Assembly: GCA_016271365.2 (NCBI GenBank)
Contig: JADMNL010000028.1
Span: 57,058,001 to 57,122,000 of the forward strand
DNA from: Neoceratodus forsteri
Lineage: Eukaryota; Chordata; Ceratodontiformes; Ceratodontidae
Direction of reading: 5' to 3'
DNA: 64,000 nt
Part shown: piece by piece, positions 1 through 12,029 of the stretch
Position numbering within the stretch: position 1 is the first letter of the stretch
Layout: each line of letters opens with the position of its first letter
Notes under the pieces: generated by a model
Told to the model about the DNA's origin: nothing
Databases searched by the model: none
The model's input: the letters and a program-made list of their open reading frames with translations, nothing else
Made by a program: the position numbers and the translations under genes

Positions 1-1765
1 GGTTAGGTGGATCATATGGCTACTCTGGAGATGTGGGGTCAACGTCAAATTGGCATACCTCAGGGGACTAGTGGTCAAGGCAAAAAGGATTTATCCCAGA
101 GGTTAGGTGGGTCATATGGGGTGGGGTTGAATGAGGGGGAGAACTGGGGGGAGAAATCACAGTGAAAAGGGTGATGGAGGCCCTTTGAAATCTAAAAACT
201 GACAAGGCACCAGGGCCGGATGGGCTACACCCGAGGTTATGAAGGAACTGGTGGATGAACTGGCAGCTCCATTGGCTGCACTCTTTAACATCTCTTTGCA
301 GACAGGATGGGTGCCTCAGGAATGGAGGGTGGCATATATAGTGTCTATCCATAAAGGGGGGGTCTACGGAGGAGATGGGGAATTATAGGCCTGTCAACCT
401 ATCATCTGTGGTGGGCAAAGTAATGGAGGGCTTTATCAAGGAGAGACTTGGGAGGCAGCTGGAAGGGTTAGGGCACCAGGATGATAAACAGTATGGCTTT
501 GTTCTGAGGAGATGGTGTCAGTCCAACCTTGTAGAGTTTTATGACTGGGTGACTAGGGCTTTGGATAGACATAGGCCGGTGGATGTCCGGTACCTGGATT
601 TTAGCAAGGCGTTTGATTCTGCACCCCATAAAGGGCAAATAGCAAAGCTGGGGGAGATGGGAGTGGGAGGACAGGAGCTGAAGTGGGTTGAAAATTGACT
701 TTGGGGGAGAATTCAGAGGGCAATGGTTGGTGGGATAGTCTCCTCCACTAAGAAGGTATTCAGTGGGGTCCCTCAAGGTTCAGTGTTGGGACCACTCCTG
801 TTTAGTGCCTAAGTCTCAGAGATAGGGAGGGGGGTTTGGAGTAGGCTAAGTCTCTTTGCAGATGATTCCAAATTGGGAGCACTGGTGGACTGGGAAGAAG
901 CAAGAGAGGTAGTCCAAGGGGATCTGGATACCCTGGAGGGGTGGTCAGGGAGGTGGGGATCGAAATTTAATGCCGGGAAATGTAAGGTACGGCATTTGGG
1001 GGTCAGAAATCCAGGTCATGTTTACACCTGGGGGTCACACTGCAAGCCACAATGGGTGAGCAAGATTTAAGGATGGTGGTAGATGTCAAAATGAATAACT
1101 CTGAAAATAGTAGAAGAACTGCAGCCAAAGCAAACAGGATACTGGGCTGCAAAGCCAGGGGAATTACATCCAGGAAGGAGGAGGTGATCCTCCCTCTGTA
1201 CAATGCTTTGGTCGGGCCGCAACTTGAGTACTGTGTTCAGTTCTGGAGACCTCATCTGAAGAAGGACATAGCACTGTTGGAGAGAGTTCAGAAGAGGGTG
1301 ACCAGGATGATTCAGGGAATGGAGGGGAGGACCTATAAGGAGAGACTGAAGGAGCTTGGAATGTACACATTGGAGGAGAGGAGGGCCAGGGGAGACATGA
1401 TAGGAGTCTTCAAGTATGTAAAGGGAATAATTAAGAGCGGAAACAAGGAGCTGTTTAGGTTAAAAAAGGGGGGAACAACAAGGGGGCTTGAGTGGAAACT
1501 TGAAGGGGGAAATTATAAGGGGGAATGCAGGAGGCATTATTTCACTAAGAGGGTGGTGGAGCCATGGACTGCACTGCCCAAGAGACTGGTGGAGGAAGGC
1601 ACAGTGGACGGCTTCAAGAAGGGGTGGGACATGTACAAGGGGATTCTAAATCCAATGAAGACCCTTTTGGGGGCTGGAGGGGGGAAGGAATAGTGAGCAA
1701 CCACTAGGTGACTGGCTACCGAGCAGACATGACAGACCATTAGGCCTATTCTGATGGCTTTTTAG
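1..1765 (+). pseudogene. CR1-like LINE, ORF2 reverse transcriptase (broken), with 3' end
   Basis: Decayed non-LTR retrotransposon reverse transcriptase of the CR1 group. Fragments in several frames occur in the right order: the PGPDGLHPR motif near 205-235, NYRPVNLSSVVGK at about 381-420, YLDFSKAFD at about 591-620, VPQGSVLGP at about 766-795, catalytic FADD at 855-866, then a 213-residue C-terminal frame (1052-1693) with [12 protein letters not shown] and TRMIQGMEG. A 3'-UTR motif near 1728-1752 (gacagaccattaggcctatt) also occurs, reversed, at the 3' end of the CR1 copy starting at 20485, so this copy keeps its 3' end. The 5' part runs off the window or is truncated. Internal stops and frame changes make it non-functional. 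The FADD catalytic pair itself is intact. Confidence 0.88.
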
Positions 1766-1768
1766 TAA

Positions 1769-2640
1769 GTTAGTTTCCACGCACACAAGTAACTTTATGA
1801 ATCTGTAATATTTTCACTCCAGATTTTCAACATTGGCATTTTTTACACCTCCTTATGAACAATACAGCTGTCATTTTTCACATCCTGGCCAAAATGTGTG
1901 TTTGCACTTCCGGCACTGAATAGCACGGTCACTGTGGGAAATCAGTGTTCAGGACAGATTAAGACAATCACAGCGACACTATTCATGAGTGGAGGTCCCA
2001 AAATGCCTATGGTGAAAATTTGGTACAAAAGTCCATAAAATGACTATTTTATGAGCATGCATTGTGCAGTTTCCACGCACACTCATGAAGCAGAGGATTT
2101 GTAATATTTTCACTCAAGAGTTTCAACATTGTCAGTTTTGCAACCTCCTCATGAACAGTACAGCTGTCATTGTTCACATCCTGCCCGAAATGTATTTTTG
2201 CACATCTGGTGCACAATGGTGTGGTCGCTGTGGGAAATCAGCGTTCAGGATAGAGTAAGAAAATCATTGTGACAGTGTTCATGAACAGAGGTCTCAAAAT
2301 ACCTGTGTTGAAATTTGGGTGAAATTATTCCACTAAATCACTGTTACAAGCGTGCGTTGTGCAGTTTCTACATATGCTCGTACGTTCGAGCATTTTTTAT
2401 ATTTTCACTGCAGATGTTCAGCACTGCCTTCTCTTCCCACCTCCCTATGAATGGTACAGCTATCATTTTTCACATCCTGCCTGAACTGTCTTTTCACACA
2501 TCTGGTGCAGAATGGCACGATCGCTGTGAGAAATCAACGTTCGGGACAGATTAACAAAATCACATTGCCACTATTCATGAGCAGAGGTACCAAATGTTTT
2601 CATTAGGTGGGGGCCACAAAAGGCCATGTTGAAAATGTGT
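1769..2640. repeat. Tandem repeat, three ~290-bp units (family S290)
   Basis: Three consecutive diverged copies start near 1769, 2055 and 2347. Each has the same order of landmarks: gcagtttccacgcac, then ttttcactccagattttcaa, then acctcctcatgaacagtac, then agctgtcattttt, and finally gttcatgagcagaggt. Further copies lie at 17570-18440 and 62240-62480. Short frames inside the units look alike only because the units are homologous, and they are not conserved between copies. I recognise no known family. Confidence 0.8.
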
Positions 2641-2815
2641 AGTGCAAATACCAACAACCGCTTGGGGCATTAGGGTTTCTAACCATAACGCCCCCCAACC
2701 CATGGTGGGGCTCCAGTGCACTTGTCTTCTCTGAACTGCAGACACATCGTCACTCTTCAAAGCCAGATCATGAATTGAGGAAACAAGTATGCACTTCACT
2801 GTACTTTAACAGGAA
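2641..2815. repeat. Non-coding module following the 290-bp array
   Basis: Contains ggcattagggtttctaacca at about 2667-2687, which recurs after the ~290-bp repeat at about 62483. It also contains cactcttcaaagcc at about 2753, recurring near 17536 just before another 290-bp array. The 290-bp repeats and this flanking sequence therefore travel together as a composite. Confidence 0.6.
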
Positions 2816-2928
2816 TGTGAACTTGGTGGCATAACTTATTCTTTCTGTCAGGAACTGAAGTCCTGCCAATTGGTGCGTACCAATATCAATTCCAAACGAC
2901 GAACTTTAGCATTGACAAATACTTGTTT

Positions 2929-2946
2929 TATATATATATATATATT
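2929..2946. repeat. (TA)n microsatellite
   Basis: Nine uninterrupted TA dinucleotides. Confidence 0.95.
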
Positions 2947-2959
2947 ATGGTAGCATGGT

Positions 2960-4110
2960 ATTGCTACTTTAGTTTCGGTTGAGGAGCCATTTACATGTTA
3001 AACCTAAAATTCTGCACCTTAATAACTTGACAATGTTTGACGGATTTGCCTGAAATTTGGAATACACGATCAAGACCCATACGCCTTAGGATCTGCCAAG
3101 TTTTGTACCAGTCGGATATACGGCTGCGGAGTTATTAAGCGTGATCTGCATGTGCATTTATGCTTTTTTGGAATTCTACAGTTGTACAGTTTGCTCGACC
3201 GGTCCGAAATCTTCAGGGAACGTGCGGCCAGGGTCCCTGATGTGCCTTTTGAAGATTTTGTGGAAAAATATTAAACGGTTCATAAGTTATTCAAAAAACA
3301 AGTTCCCATTATAAGTCAATGGGAAAAGTTAAATAGTTCAACAGTGTCGCAAATGCAGTTTTTACTTTCGCAAATGGCCCTTTTACTGTTGCAAATCCAC
3401 CATTTTGTTTTCAGTTGGTCATCAGAAAAATGCTTGGCATTTAAATGTGGGACCCTCTAGCAACCTAATTCTTTTTGTATTCACCTAGTCGGACCCTGAG
3501 GATGCTAGCCATGTCTTTATTTTGGGGTAAAACACCCCAGAATTATGTTTTTCACATTTCTGGAAAAAGTACTTTCGGAAAGTACTTTCGCAGTTGTGAC
3601 ACTGTCGAATGAATTTGCGAAAACTTTCATAAATTGCGACAGTATTTTTCTAGGCTGTGGGAAAATGACAGCAATTCTTCGGCACCCCACTGCAAATGAA
3701 TGGTTTGGTGTTTTGGGCTGAAATTTGGAGGGAACGCAACCGGCATCTCACAGATGTGCATTTCAGTGTTTCATTGAAAAAATATTACACAGCAACAAAG
3801 TTCCGGCACTCCAAAGTTGACGCTTTTTCCCATAGGATAACATTACAGTGTCTGACGCATTGCAACAATCCTTTGGCGCCCTGCTGCAAAATAACGGTTT
3901 GGTCTTTTGGGCTGAAATTTGGAGAGAAGACAGGCAACATCCCACAGATGTGCCTTTCGGTGGTTTGGTGAAAAAAATATTACAGGGAGGCAAAGTTATG
4001 GCACTCCGAACATCTCTTTTTTCCCATAGGATAACATTATGGCATTTGCCGCACTTTCAGGGCCCGTATCTCGGAAACGGTGCGAGATATGGACTTTTCG
4101 TCTGAAAAAT
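2960..4110. repeat. Degenerate tandem repeat, 194-bp period at its 3' end
   Basis: The clearest pair is ggtttggtgttttgggctga at about 3702 and ggtttggtcttttgggctga at about 3896, an offset of 194 bp. Both are followed by gaaatttgg, then acagatgtgc, then a run of a's with atatta, then tttttcccataggataacat. Older, more diverged units can be aligned near 3040-3150 (gcctgaaatttgg) and 3205-3330 (gatgtgccttttg, aaaatatta, and ataagtcaatgggaa). There is no sustained reading frame and no match to a known family. It lies between the 290-bp array and other unassigned sequence. Confidence 0.65.
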
Positions 4111-4974
4111 GCTTAGCCCTGTAATGGGGCTAAGTACAAAACTAGCCTGGAAAGTGATAATTCATATGACTTTTAAATTGTTTTTCTATGTCATACAGTT
4201 CCTGAGATATAGGCAATTTACTATTCCAAGTCCTCATTTTCTGTTACAAGACTCATTATTTTGCATACATTCTTTGTACTCACTGTCTTTCAATATGCAC
4301 CTTTTGGGGGAAAACTATTGTGTGCGTTTCCATAACTCTTATACTTAATGCTTCTGCTTCTGGTTCTGTACCTGTTTCACTTACTTTTCCTGTCTACCCC
4401 ACATTCTCCGTTACCCTTTGCATTTTCATTTGCGCTTCTGTTTCTGTAATTTTAACCATTTGTTTCTACACTACTGTTTATCTTTGTGTTTCGCTTTGTC
4501 GCACTATGCGCATTACCATTTCTGTTTGTGGGCACTGTGATACTATGTGACAAGAACACTGGTCCCGTTGCTGTATTACATTTACTATTTCTCAGAACTG
4601 TTTATCTTCGTTTCTTGTGTCACCATGCATTACCATTTGCATTTAGAGCACTGTGTTACTTGTGAAGGCATCGCAGCTGGAGCGCTGGGTCACCACGATT
4701 ACCACTATTTTGTCATTTCCTCAAATAGTAGACATATTGTTTACTGGGTTGTTCCATGTGTGAAATTTTAGCTGAAAAACTTTGCCCCCAGCCACCCCCA
4801 ACCAGAATGAGTCCTGTCCCCTCCCCCCACCTCTGCCTCTCTTCTTACCAATGTTGTGGGGAGAGGATGACCACACATTCTGTTGGAGGTGGGGTCTGTG
4901 TTTTTTCAACCTAATACTATTTCACTTGTGTCGCTGGGGACAACTCCACTGATGTATTAAATAGAGTTTGCCTT
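4111..4974. other. Unassigned T-rich sequence with a local duplication
   Basis: No recognisable gene. A segment at about 4473-4550 (actgtttatctttgtgtttc, then gcattaccatttctg, then cactgtgata) is repeated in diverged form at 4597-4665, an offset of 124 bp. The rest is pyrimidine-rich sequence followed by a C-rich stretch at 4785-4850. Confidence 0.5.
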
Positions 4975-4975
4975 A

Positions 4976-5010
<35 letters not shown>
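4975..5010. repeat. (TA)n(CA)n compound microsatellite
   Basis: About twelve TA units run directly into six CA units. Confidence 0.95.
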
Positions 5011-5224
5011 GATACAGTCCCTTAACTCCAAAAACTGACAAGAGTTATGGCTTATTAAAGTTGCAATATCATCCTAAGGAAATTTTCATTTTGAATTTAT
5101 GATTTGCTATGGGAATTCGGCCAATCCTGAAAGCAATTTATCTACTTCATTCCAATTTTCTGTTGTATGGGATAATTAAAAATAGATATATAGATATATC
5201 TTTTCATTACAAAACAACGTTTAT

Positions 5225-5341
5225 TGGGGTCAGGGGTTCCAACCCTAATGCCCCCACCTCTACGCTGCAGACATCGACAAACATCAGGGATGTGCCTTGG
5301 GGTCGTCAGCCCTAGTGCTCACCCCACTCCTTAAGTAAACT
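5225..5341 (+). repeat. Copy of a ~70-bp dispersed module (M70)
   Basis: Contains tccaaccctaatgccccc, then gacaaacatcagggatgtgc, then ccttggggtcgtcagcccta, then gtgctcacccc. The same ordered blocks occur near 49470-49620 and, in both orientations, at 62483-62880. No coding potential. Confidence 0.55.
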
Positions 5342-7768
5342 GAGAGAGAAACAGAGACATGGACGGCAGATAAGGACCACAAGGCCCATCCAGTCTGCCC
5401 ATTTCTTTTCCTGCCTTATGAATGTGCCATTGGCCTTTGCTCTGTCAATTGCCTATCTATTCATAACTCATCTGTATTGCTCCCTTATGCCTATTCCCAT
5501 GCCTGTTTGAAGCCCTGCGCTGTGTTCATATCCGCCACTTCCTGAGGTAGGCCGTTCCATGCATCCACCACTCTTTCTGTGAAAAAGAACTTCCTCACAT
5601 TACCTCTTAATCGGCCTCCCTCTAATCTCATGCTCTGTCCAGACTCTTTCACCTTGTTAATGCCCTTAAGGCATTTGAATGTTTGAATCATATCACCTCT
5701 CTCCCTTCTTTGCTCTAGGGTATGCATATTGAGCTCCGTTAATCTGTCCTCCTATGTTTTCTGATGCAGACCCTGCACCATTTTGGTTGCCCTTCTCTAG
5801 ACTGCCTCAATTTGGTTAATGTCCTTGTGACAGTGTGGCCTCCAGTACTGCACACGTAGTGCTCCAGATAGAGCCTAACCAGTGTCTTGTAAAAAGGGAT
5901 TATTACCTCTCTCTTCTGACGTGTGATACCCCTACTAATACACCCCAACATCCCTCTTGTCTTACCCACTGCTTTAGTGGTCTGCTTGGATGATTTCAGG
6001 TCATCAGTGATGATGACACCCAAGTCTCTTTCTTCCCTTGTGACTGCCAGCAACTCCCAACTCCGCCTATAGGTAGCTTCAGGGTTTCTCTTCCCTATGT
6101 GCATGATCTTGCACTTCTTTGCGTTAATCCAGTTGCCACTTTTCCGACCATTTTGCTAGTTTATCCAGATCTCTTCTCATTCTGCCCACCCCATCCAGAT
6201 CATCTACTCTGCTGCAGATTTTGGTGTCATCTGCAAATAGACAAACCTTATCCTCCAGTCCATCTGCAATGTCACGGATGAAAATATTGAAGAGGATTGG
6301 CCCCAGGACTGATCCCTGAGGTACCCCACTTGTGACTTGCATCTCTTCTGACTGTATACTGTTTACCACCACTCTCTGTTTTCTGCCCATCAACCAGTTT
6401 GCCACCCAGTTGACCAACTTTCTGACCCACCTGAGCCTACCCAGCTTATTAATCAATCTTATACATGGAACAGTATTGAAACTTTTGCTGAAGTCAAGGT
6501 AGGCGGCATCAACTGCTCCCTCTTTATCCACCCCTCTGGTTATCCAGTCAAAGAAATCTATGAGATTAGTTTGACAGGACCTTCCTTTTTGTAAACCCAT
6601 GCTGTCTTGGATCCTGTACTCCTATGGATTCCAGGTGTTATGCTATCCTTTCCTTAAAAAGTGCCTCCATAATCTTGTCCACTAGTGAGGTAAGACTGAC
6701 TGGTGTGTAGTTCCCTGCCTCCTCCCTACTACCACTGTTGCGGTGCAGGATCACATGAGCCCTTTTCCAGTCTTCTGGGACCTCTCCTGTGCACAGAGAC
6801 ACACTAAACAGTTCTGATAATGACTCTGCTAGTTCCACCCTTAGCTCCTTTAGTATCCTGGGATGTATGCCATCAGATCCCAATGCCTTGTCCAGCCTGA
6901 GCTTATTGAGCTCTTGTAGGACCCTTTCTTTTGTGAAGGGACTAATGCACACCTCTCTCCCCCTGTGTCCATGGTGCTGAGCTGTGGGCCCTGCCCTACA
7001 TTCTCTTCAGTAAATACTGAGCAAAAGTATCTATTTAGGATAGTTGCTTTTACATGGTCCTCCTCCTCACATGCCCCCTTATCCCCTTTGATCTTGGCAA
7101 TACCCCCTCTGGACTTTCTAATTTCACTAACGTATCTATAGAAAGTCTTGTCACCTTCTTTTACTGTTTGTGTTAGTGTTTCCTCAGTTTGGGACTTTGC
7201 CTGCCTTACTGCTTTCCCTGCTTCCCTTAGGGAAGTTCAGTATGCCTCCCTATCTTCATCCTGCTGCGTTCCCTTATATTTCCTGAAGGCCAGCCTTTTG
7301 GCTCTGACCTTTTCTGCTACTGTTTTTGAGAACAAAAGTGGTTTCCTTCTTCTTTTGCACTTCATTTTCTCTCAAACACAATGGGATGTTGCTTCAAGTA
7401 TTGTATCTTTAATGCTTGCCCACTTTGCCTGTACCCCGTCACCTGTATTTCTTTTGCCGGCCTAGCTTAACTCTGTTGGCCATCTCATCAAAGTCAGCTC
7501 CTCTGAAGTCTCATATTTTTGCCTGGAATGGGATGATTTAGTTCTAGTGGCCAAATTGAACCATACCATGTGATGGTCACTGGCCCCCAGGTGACCTTCT
7601 ACCTGGAGATCTGTGATCCTTTCCCTGTTAGTCAGTACTAGATCTAGGATAGCCCTGTCTCTTGTGGGTTGTTGCACCAGTTGTTTGAGGCCCTCCCCCT
7701 GCAGGGAATCCACCATGTGTCTAGTTCTGGCAGATGTTCCTGCTGGTATTGACCAATCTGTATCTGGC
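5342..7768 (-). pseudogene. CR1-like LINE (5'-truncated, broken ORF2)
   Basis: Minus-strand CR1. The 3' end lies near 5342-5400, carrying the reverse complement of the typical ggcagataaggacc tail. Reading 5' to 3': the end of the endonuclease with DTDWSIPAGTS, VLTNRE and HLGASDHHMVWFN (7462-7815), then RT with DKALGSDGIHPRILKEL (6638-6952), YLDFSKSFNTV, VPQGSVLGP and catalytic FADD (6226-6237), then C-terminal pieces at 5739-6104 and 5491-5727. Several frameshifts separate these. It is the same subfamily as the copy at 51952-54420, and homology between the two ends near 7768, where an L1-like fragment in the opposite orientation begins. Confidence 0.9.
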
Positions 7769-8557
7769 AAACAGCTGTTTGAGAGGACATATGCACAATT
7801 AGATGGATCTTCCACTTACTGGAATGCTCAATTCCCAGACAAGACACTCAACTGGTCTAAGATCTGGAAGGATACTGATAGATTCATATCACAGGACAGG
7901 CTGAGACTGATGCAATTTCAGATTATTAACAACAGGGTTTATACTTTAGTTAGGATGGCTAGGATGAGTAAGTCCCTTATCCCGAGCTGTAGAAGTTATA
8001 TGCAGGAAGTAGATTCTTTAATTCATATTTTGTGGAAATGCCCAAAGGTTGTCCCACTCTGGTCCCTCATCAAACAGAAGGCAGATCCTTTGTTGGGGGT
8101 AGCTGATTACATTCAGCCTGCTGCCTGCCTAGTTGGGGATTATTCCCTCATACCTGTCACTGACAGGAAGTATCATTTAGCCCTGATTACAATCTCAGTT
8201 AAGAAGTTAGTACTCTGACACTGACTGAATAGTGAGACCATTGCCTACTTAGAATGGCTGCAGGAGCTTTTGTCAAATCTTTTAGCGGAAAAGGGTCATT
8301 GCTAGTGTCCATAACCATTTACCTAGGTTTGAAAATATCTGGAGTAAGTTGCAGACCTTGTATTCTATATAACTGGCTTCATGTATTTTAGGTTGGCACG
8401 CCATTTGTACAATGAAGTGCTGATACCATGGTGTGGGGGATTGCTACATGTTTGTCTTGCTGTGTAACCAACTGTATTATATCTTGTTGTGTGGAAAAGT
8501 GGCCGCTCAGTGGCCGTGTTGAAAATAAATAAAGCACTTTGAATTAAAAAAAAAAAA
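7769..8557 (+). pseudogene. L1/Tx1-like LINE 3' end with poly(A) tail
   Basis: Encodes the C-terminal end of an L1-clade ORF2: RLRLMQFQIINNRVYT, then CRSYMQEVDSLIHILWKCP, a decayed zinc-knuckle region in which one expected Cys is Tyr. A long non-coding stretch follows with an aataaa signal at about 8526, then a poly(A) run at about 8547-8556. It abuts the 5' end of the minus-strand CR1, so the long frame spanning the junction (7613-8218) is a chimera of two elements. Severely 5'-truncated, as is usual for LINE insertions. Confidence 0.75.
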
Positions 8558-9764
8558 CACAACAGCTGCCGTTTTATAAATAATGTGCCTTCTTATCCTC
8601 AGATTGGTGCTTTTATGCTGTTTAATTGTAGTTTGGTAAATGCAGACAAACAACTCTTCAGGTTAAAAACTCATGGTATGACCTAACCTAAGATGGTGTG
8701 GACATCATGTGCGAGAATGTCGATGAAGACGAGAGCGCTCCCAAGCATGTACAGAAACCCAATGCACAGTGTTTCTTTGTTACAGTTCATGGCCTCTGTT
8801 ATGAGAATTAACAGTTTAAGCATGCAATACAAAGCCTAATAGTACAATAATATCTATACCAGGAGCCCCCAGACTCGGGAACGCACAGTCTCAGCATCTT
8901 TGTGCTACCCCATCTTTGCACAGTTATAAGCACAAGCTCAAAAAATCATTATGAAAGGCAGAACGTTGTTACTATAGGAAATTCATCACTTCCCTAATGA
9001 TGTTGTACCATCAATGTGACGTACCATTGTTGTTAACCCATCAGTGTTACATCACATCAATGGTATAACAAAATGGATTTGAAACGTGCGCCATCCCCTA
9101 GGCAGCACGGGCAGCCGCATGAAGCAGACACTGTCGGAACGCTATGAACGGACTGTCACTTAACACATGTCGCATCATACAAAGGCGTCTGTAAGTGAAT
9201 GACAGAAGCAGCTACTTTTTCAAAGCCTCTAAGTGAGGAGTGCAAAGCTTTTAAAGTGGGCGTCCCCCCGTTCACCTAGAAACTGCACTATCAGTGCCTC
9301 ACTTTCTTCCTGTAATGCCTGTCTGTTAGTCCTTATTTTTTATATACCACTTGCCCCTTGAATAAGTTGTGGTATTTTTATTCTCTCCCCTTTTCTTGCA
9401 GTTCTGAATGCCAACACTCCAAGCCATATTGCATTTCCCATCAATTTACGGCACAACCCCAGCAAATGTTTTATGGCTTAACCAATTGGCTGTAGAACGT
9501 CACATGATCCGTGCCTACCATGACTTCTGTTTGCTTTTTTGAACCATTTGAGAGTTTACTGTTCTTTGTTCGTAATAAAAATCGGTGCCATTTTTTTAGT
9601 GGCTGCCTGGCATTTAAATAAATGTTTTCTTTTCACCCCGAACCAAGGAGTGTGGATGTCATTAGTACAAGGTAAGAAAAGGACTACTATTATTTATTGT
9701 ATAAAGTGACTGGTAATTTAGCACGTGTCATCAGTTATCCACAATGCCCATTCACTACAAAAGA
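8558..9764. other. No recognisable gene or repeat
   Basis: Unassigned sequence with only short frames. I see no element ends, microsatellite or splice-flanked coding segment that I can support. Confidence 0.5.
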
Positions 9765-9925
9765 CCATGTATGGGCATCGGTGATCAACCACACTATGCT
9801 AGCATCTCATGGTTCACTTACCAACAGTGGTTAACCTCTCAAGCTGCGCTCTCAAGGTTTACCTAAGTTGCCAAGGGAACCACTTAACACTGGCATAATG
9901 TGGTTAATCACCGATACCATACATT
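9765..9925. mobile_element. Fold-back element (imperfect palindrome, ~160 bp)
   Basis: The left arm starts atgtatgggcatcggtgatc and the right arm is its imperfect reverse complement, ending gatcaccgat-like then ccatacat. Pairing continues inward through aaccaca, ttatgc-like and ggttc/gaacc blocks to a centre near aacctctcaagctgcgctct. There is no coding sequence and no clear target duplication. It has the form of a hairpin MITE. Confidence 0.7.
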
Positions 9926-10609
9926 ATCCTCTATATGCTATCAGATGAGACATACTACTGAGACATCCTTGTGCAAGATGTATTGTATGCATTCTCCCAG
10001 TTGTATTTATTCTTCCTTGTCGAATTGTGCGTGGCTATAAATAATTTCTGTATCAGGCTGCTTGCAGAAGGAGACCTGATAAATACAGTGAAACTGATCC
10101 TAAGATGGGTATGGTGCATGTTGGGCATGAACGAGCCACAGATCATCAGGAATGTAGCAAATGGGTATTGCATGGAAAAGGACACGAGGAACGTCAAAAA
10201 GGAGAGGGACCGATAAAATAACAGAAATTACAGGGTAGGAATTCATGGAGCTGGCAAATGGGGGGGTGGAGTCTGGGTGTAGAGTCAGATTAACAGAGGC
10301 ATCTTAAAATTTAAACTTTAAATGGCAAAACCTTTATATCCTTCACAGTGGGGGTGAAGCATTTTACGGTTAGCATTTCTGTTCTGCAGCAAAATAAATG
10401 GCTCCAAAGGCAGTCATTTCTCACAAAATGCTAATATTTGTGACATGCAGAGAGGTTTTGCAAACCATCACTGAATGTTCCACTGCATTGGATTTGAGGC
10501 AGGTACAGCTTACATTTTACAAAAATCATGCCCTTGTTTTTAAATCACAAAAGTAGTAAAAATGCTCCTGTTACTTAGGTCATTACATTTTTGCCCATGT
10601 CACTATTAC
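9926..10609. other. No recognisable gene
   Basis: Overlapping ~80-residue frames exist on both strands at 9955-10216, but neither matches a family I know or shows splice signals. The remainder is AT-rich and featureless. Confidence 0.4.
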
Positions 10610-12029
10610 AGTCGAAGAAGCAACATGTTAGGTAATGCTTGGCTCACTGATAGGATCCCAGACAGAGAAACTGATACGGACAACTTCGCGCTCTTTAGGC
10701 AAGGCAGGGACCATAATAAAAAGGGGTGGATGTCTCATATACGTTACGTTCTTCAGTAGTTCCAGATGACTCCCCTCATCCCCGAACCCAAAGGTTGCAA
10801 ACTTTTTGTGAGTAACTTAAAACTGGTTCATAAGGGGGGAAAAATCAACCTATTAGTGGCATATATTCTGCCAAAAAAATGTCAGTTCCAACTTCGATGG
10901 CTTCAATAATGCTGTACCAGGTTTAAACAGATAGCAAAAAAATTGCAGTAGGTGACTGCAACGGCAACTGCCTCAAATGCACCAAGGAGTACAGAGACAA
11001 ACTGGCTAAAGTGAACTTCACACAGGTTATCCACACCCCTCCCAGGTTACACTATAAAACAGGCACTGCCATCCTACTTGACTGGATCCAAGTCAGCCTC
11101 CCTGACAGGATCAATGCTATTGCAATGCTGCCTGATTTCCTTAGAGGCCACTCCTCTGTCACCTGCAGATGGTCTGCCAAGGTGACCAAAAGGGAACCCT
11201 CCAACATGTAAAATCGCGTGTTCACACCCACAGCCTCCCATATTTCTGAATCTTACTACAAGAAGTTGGTGGGTCATTCCTGACCAGTACTTGTGATGTG
11301 AATACAGCTGTGGAGTATTTCATTCGTCAGTTTAATAGGATATGTGAGATTGCTGCCTCTTCCAAGACCCTCCACAGGAAGGGTAGTACCCATGCCTGGT
11401 AAACTGCAACCATCAAATCCTTGACAATGGATTGGGAGAGAACTTGGGCCTTGTACAAAGAACATGGTCAACACAAATACCTACAAAAATATAGGGAACT
11501 GCGGAACACTTCAAATGTCCACAACAAAGAAGCCAAGGCTGACCTCTACAAGACACAGCAAAAAAAAACCCTAAAAACCTTATAACCTGTCCTAAGCAAC
11601 TGTGGAATGGCATCAACGAAATCATGGCCAATGGCAAAGAAATCCCTGCCTGATTCCACTGTAGCTTGTGGTACCACAATTGAAGTTGACAAGCATATTC
11701 CTGACACCTTCAATAAAACTTTCAATGACCTATCATCATATATACCAGATCCTAACACCCACCTAGCCCTAGGAGTAGATACACCAGACCACCCAACTAG
11801 GCCCAAGTTCTACTTCAAAAGGTTAACTTGGGCTGATGTGTACACCTACGTAACTAGGAGCAAAATCAAAACTAGATTTGGGCCAGATGGTATAGATATG
11901 AAGCTGCTCAAATTGGTGATAAGGGAAGTCATCTACCCCCTGCAGATTATCGTTACTCTATCCCTCTCCACTGGGAAAGTACATGAGCTTTGGAAAGAAG
12001 CACACGAGACCCCTGTATTCAAAGGTGGT

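Noticed and set aside
1..119. Direct repeat ggttaggtgg-tcatatgg at 1 and 101
   Set aside because: Short, with no element boundaries; it lies in the 5' part of the CR1 fragment and may be a local duplication.
2064..2554. Similar 64- and 79-residue frames in consecutive 290-bp units
   Set aside because: The similarity follows from the DNA repeat; other copies do not keep the frame.
7613..8218. 201-residue plus-strand open frame
   Set aside because: It spans the junction of a minus-strand CR1 and a plus-strand L1-like fragment; only the second half is coding-derived.
9955..10216. Overlapping ~80-residue frames on both strands
   Set aside because: Mutually overlapping, no known family and no supporting signals.
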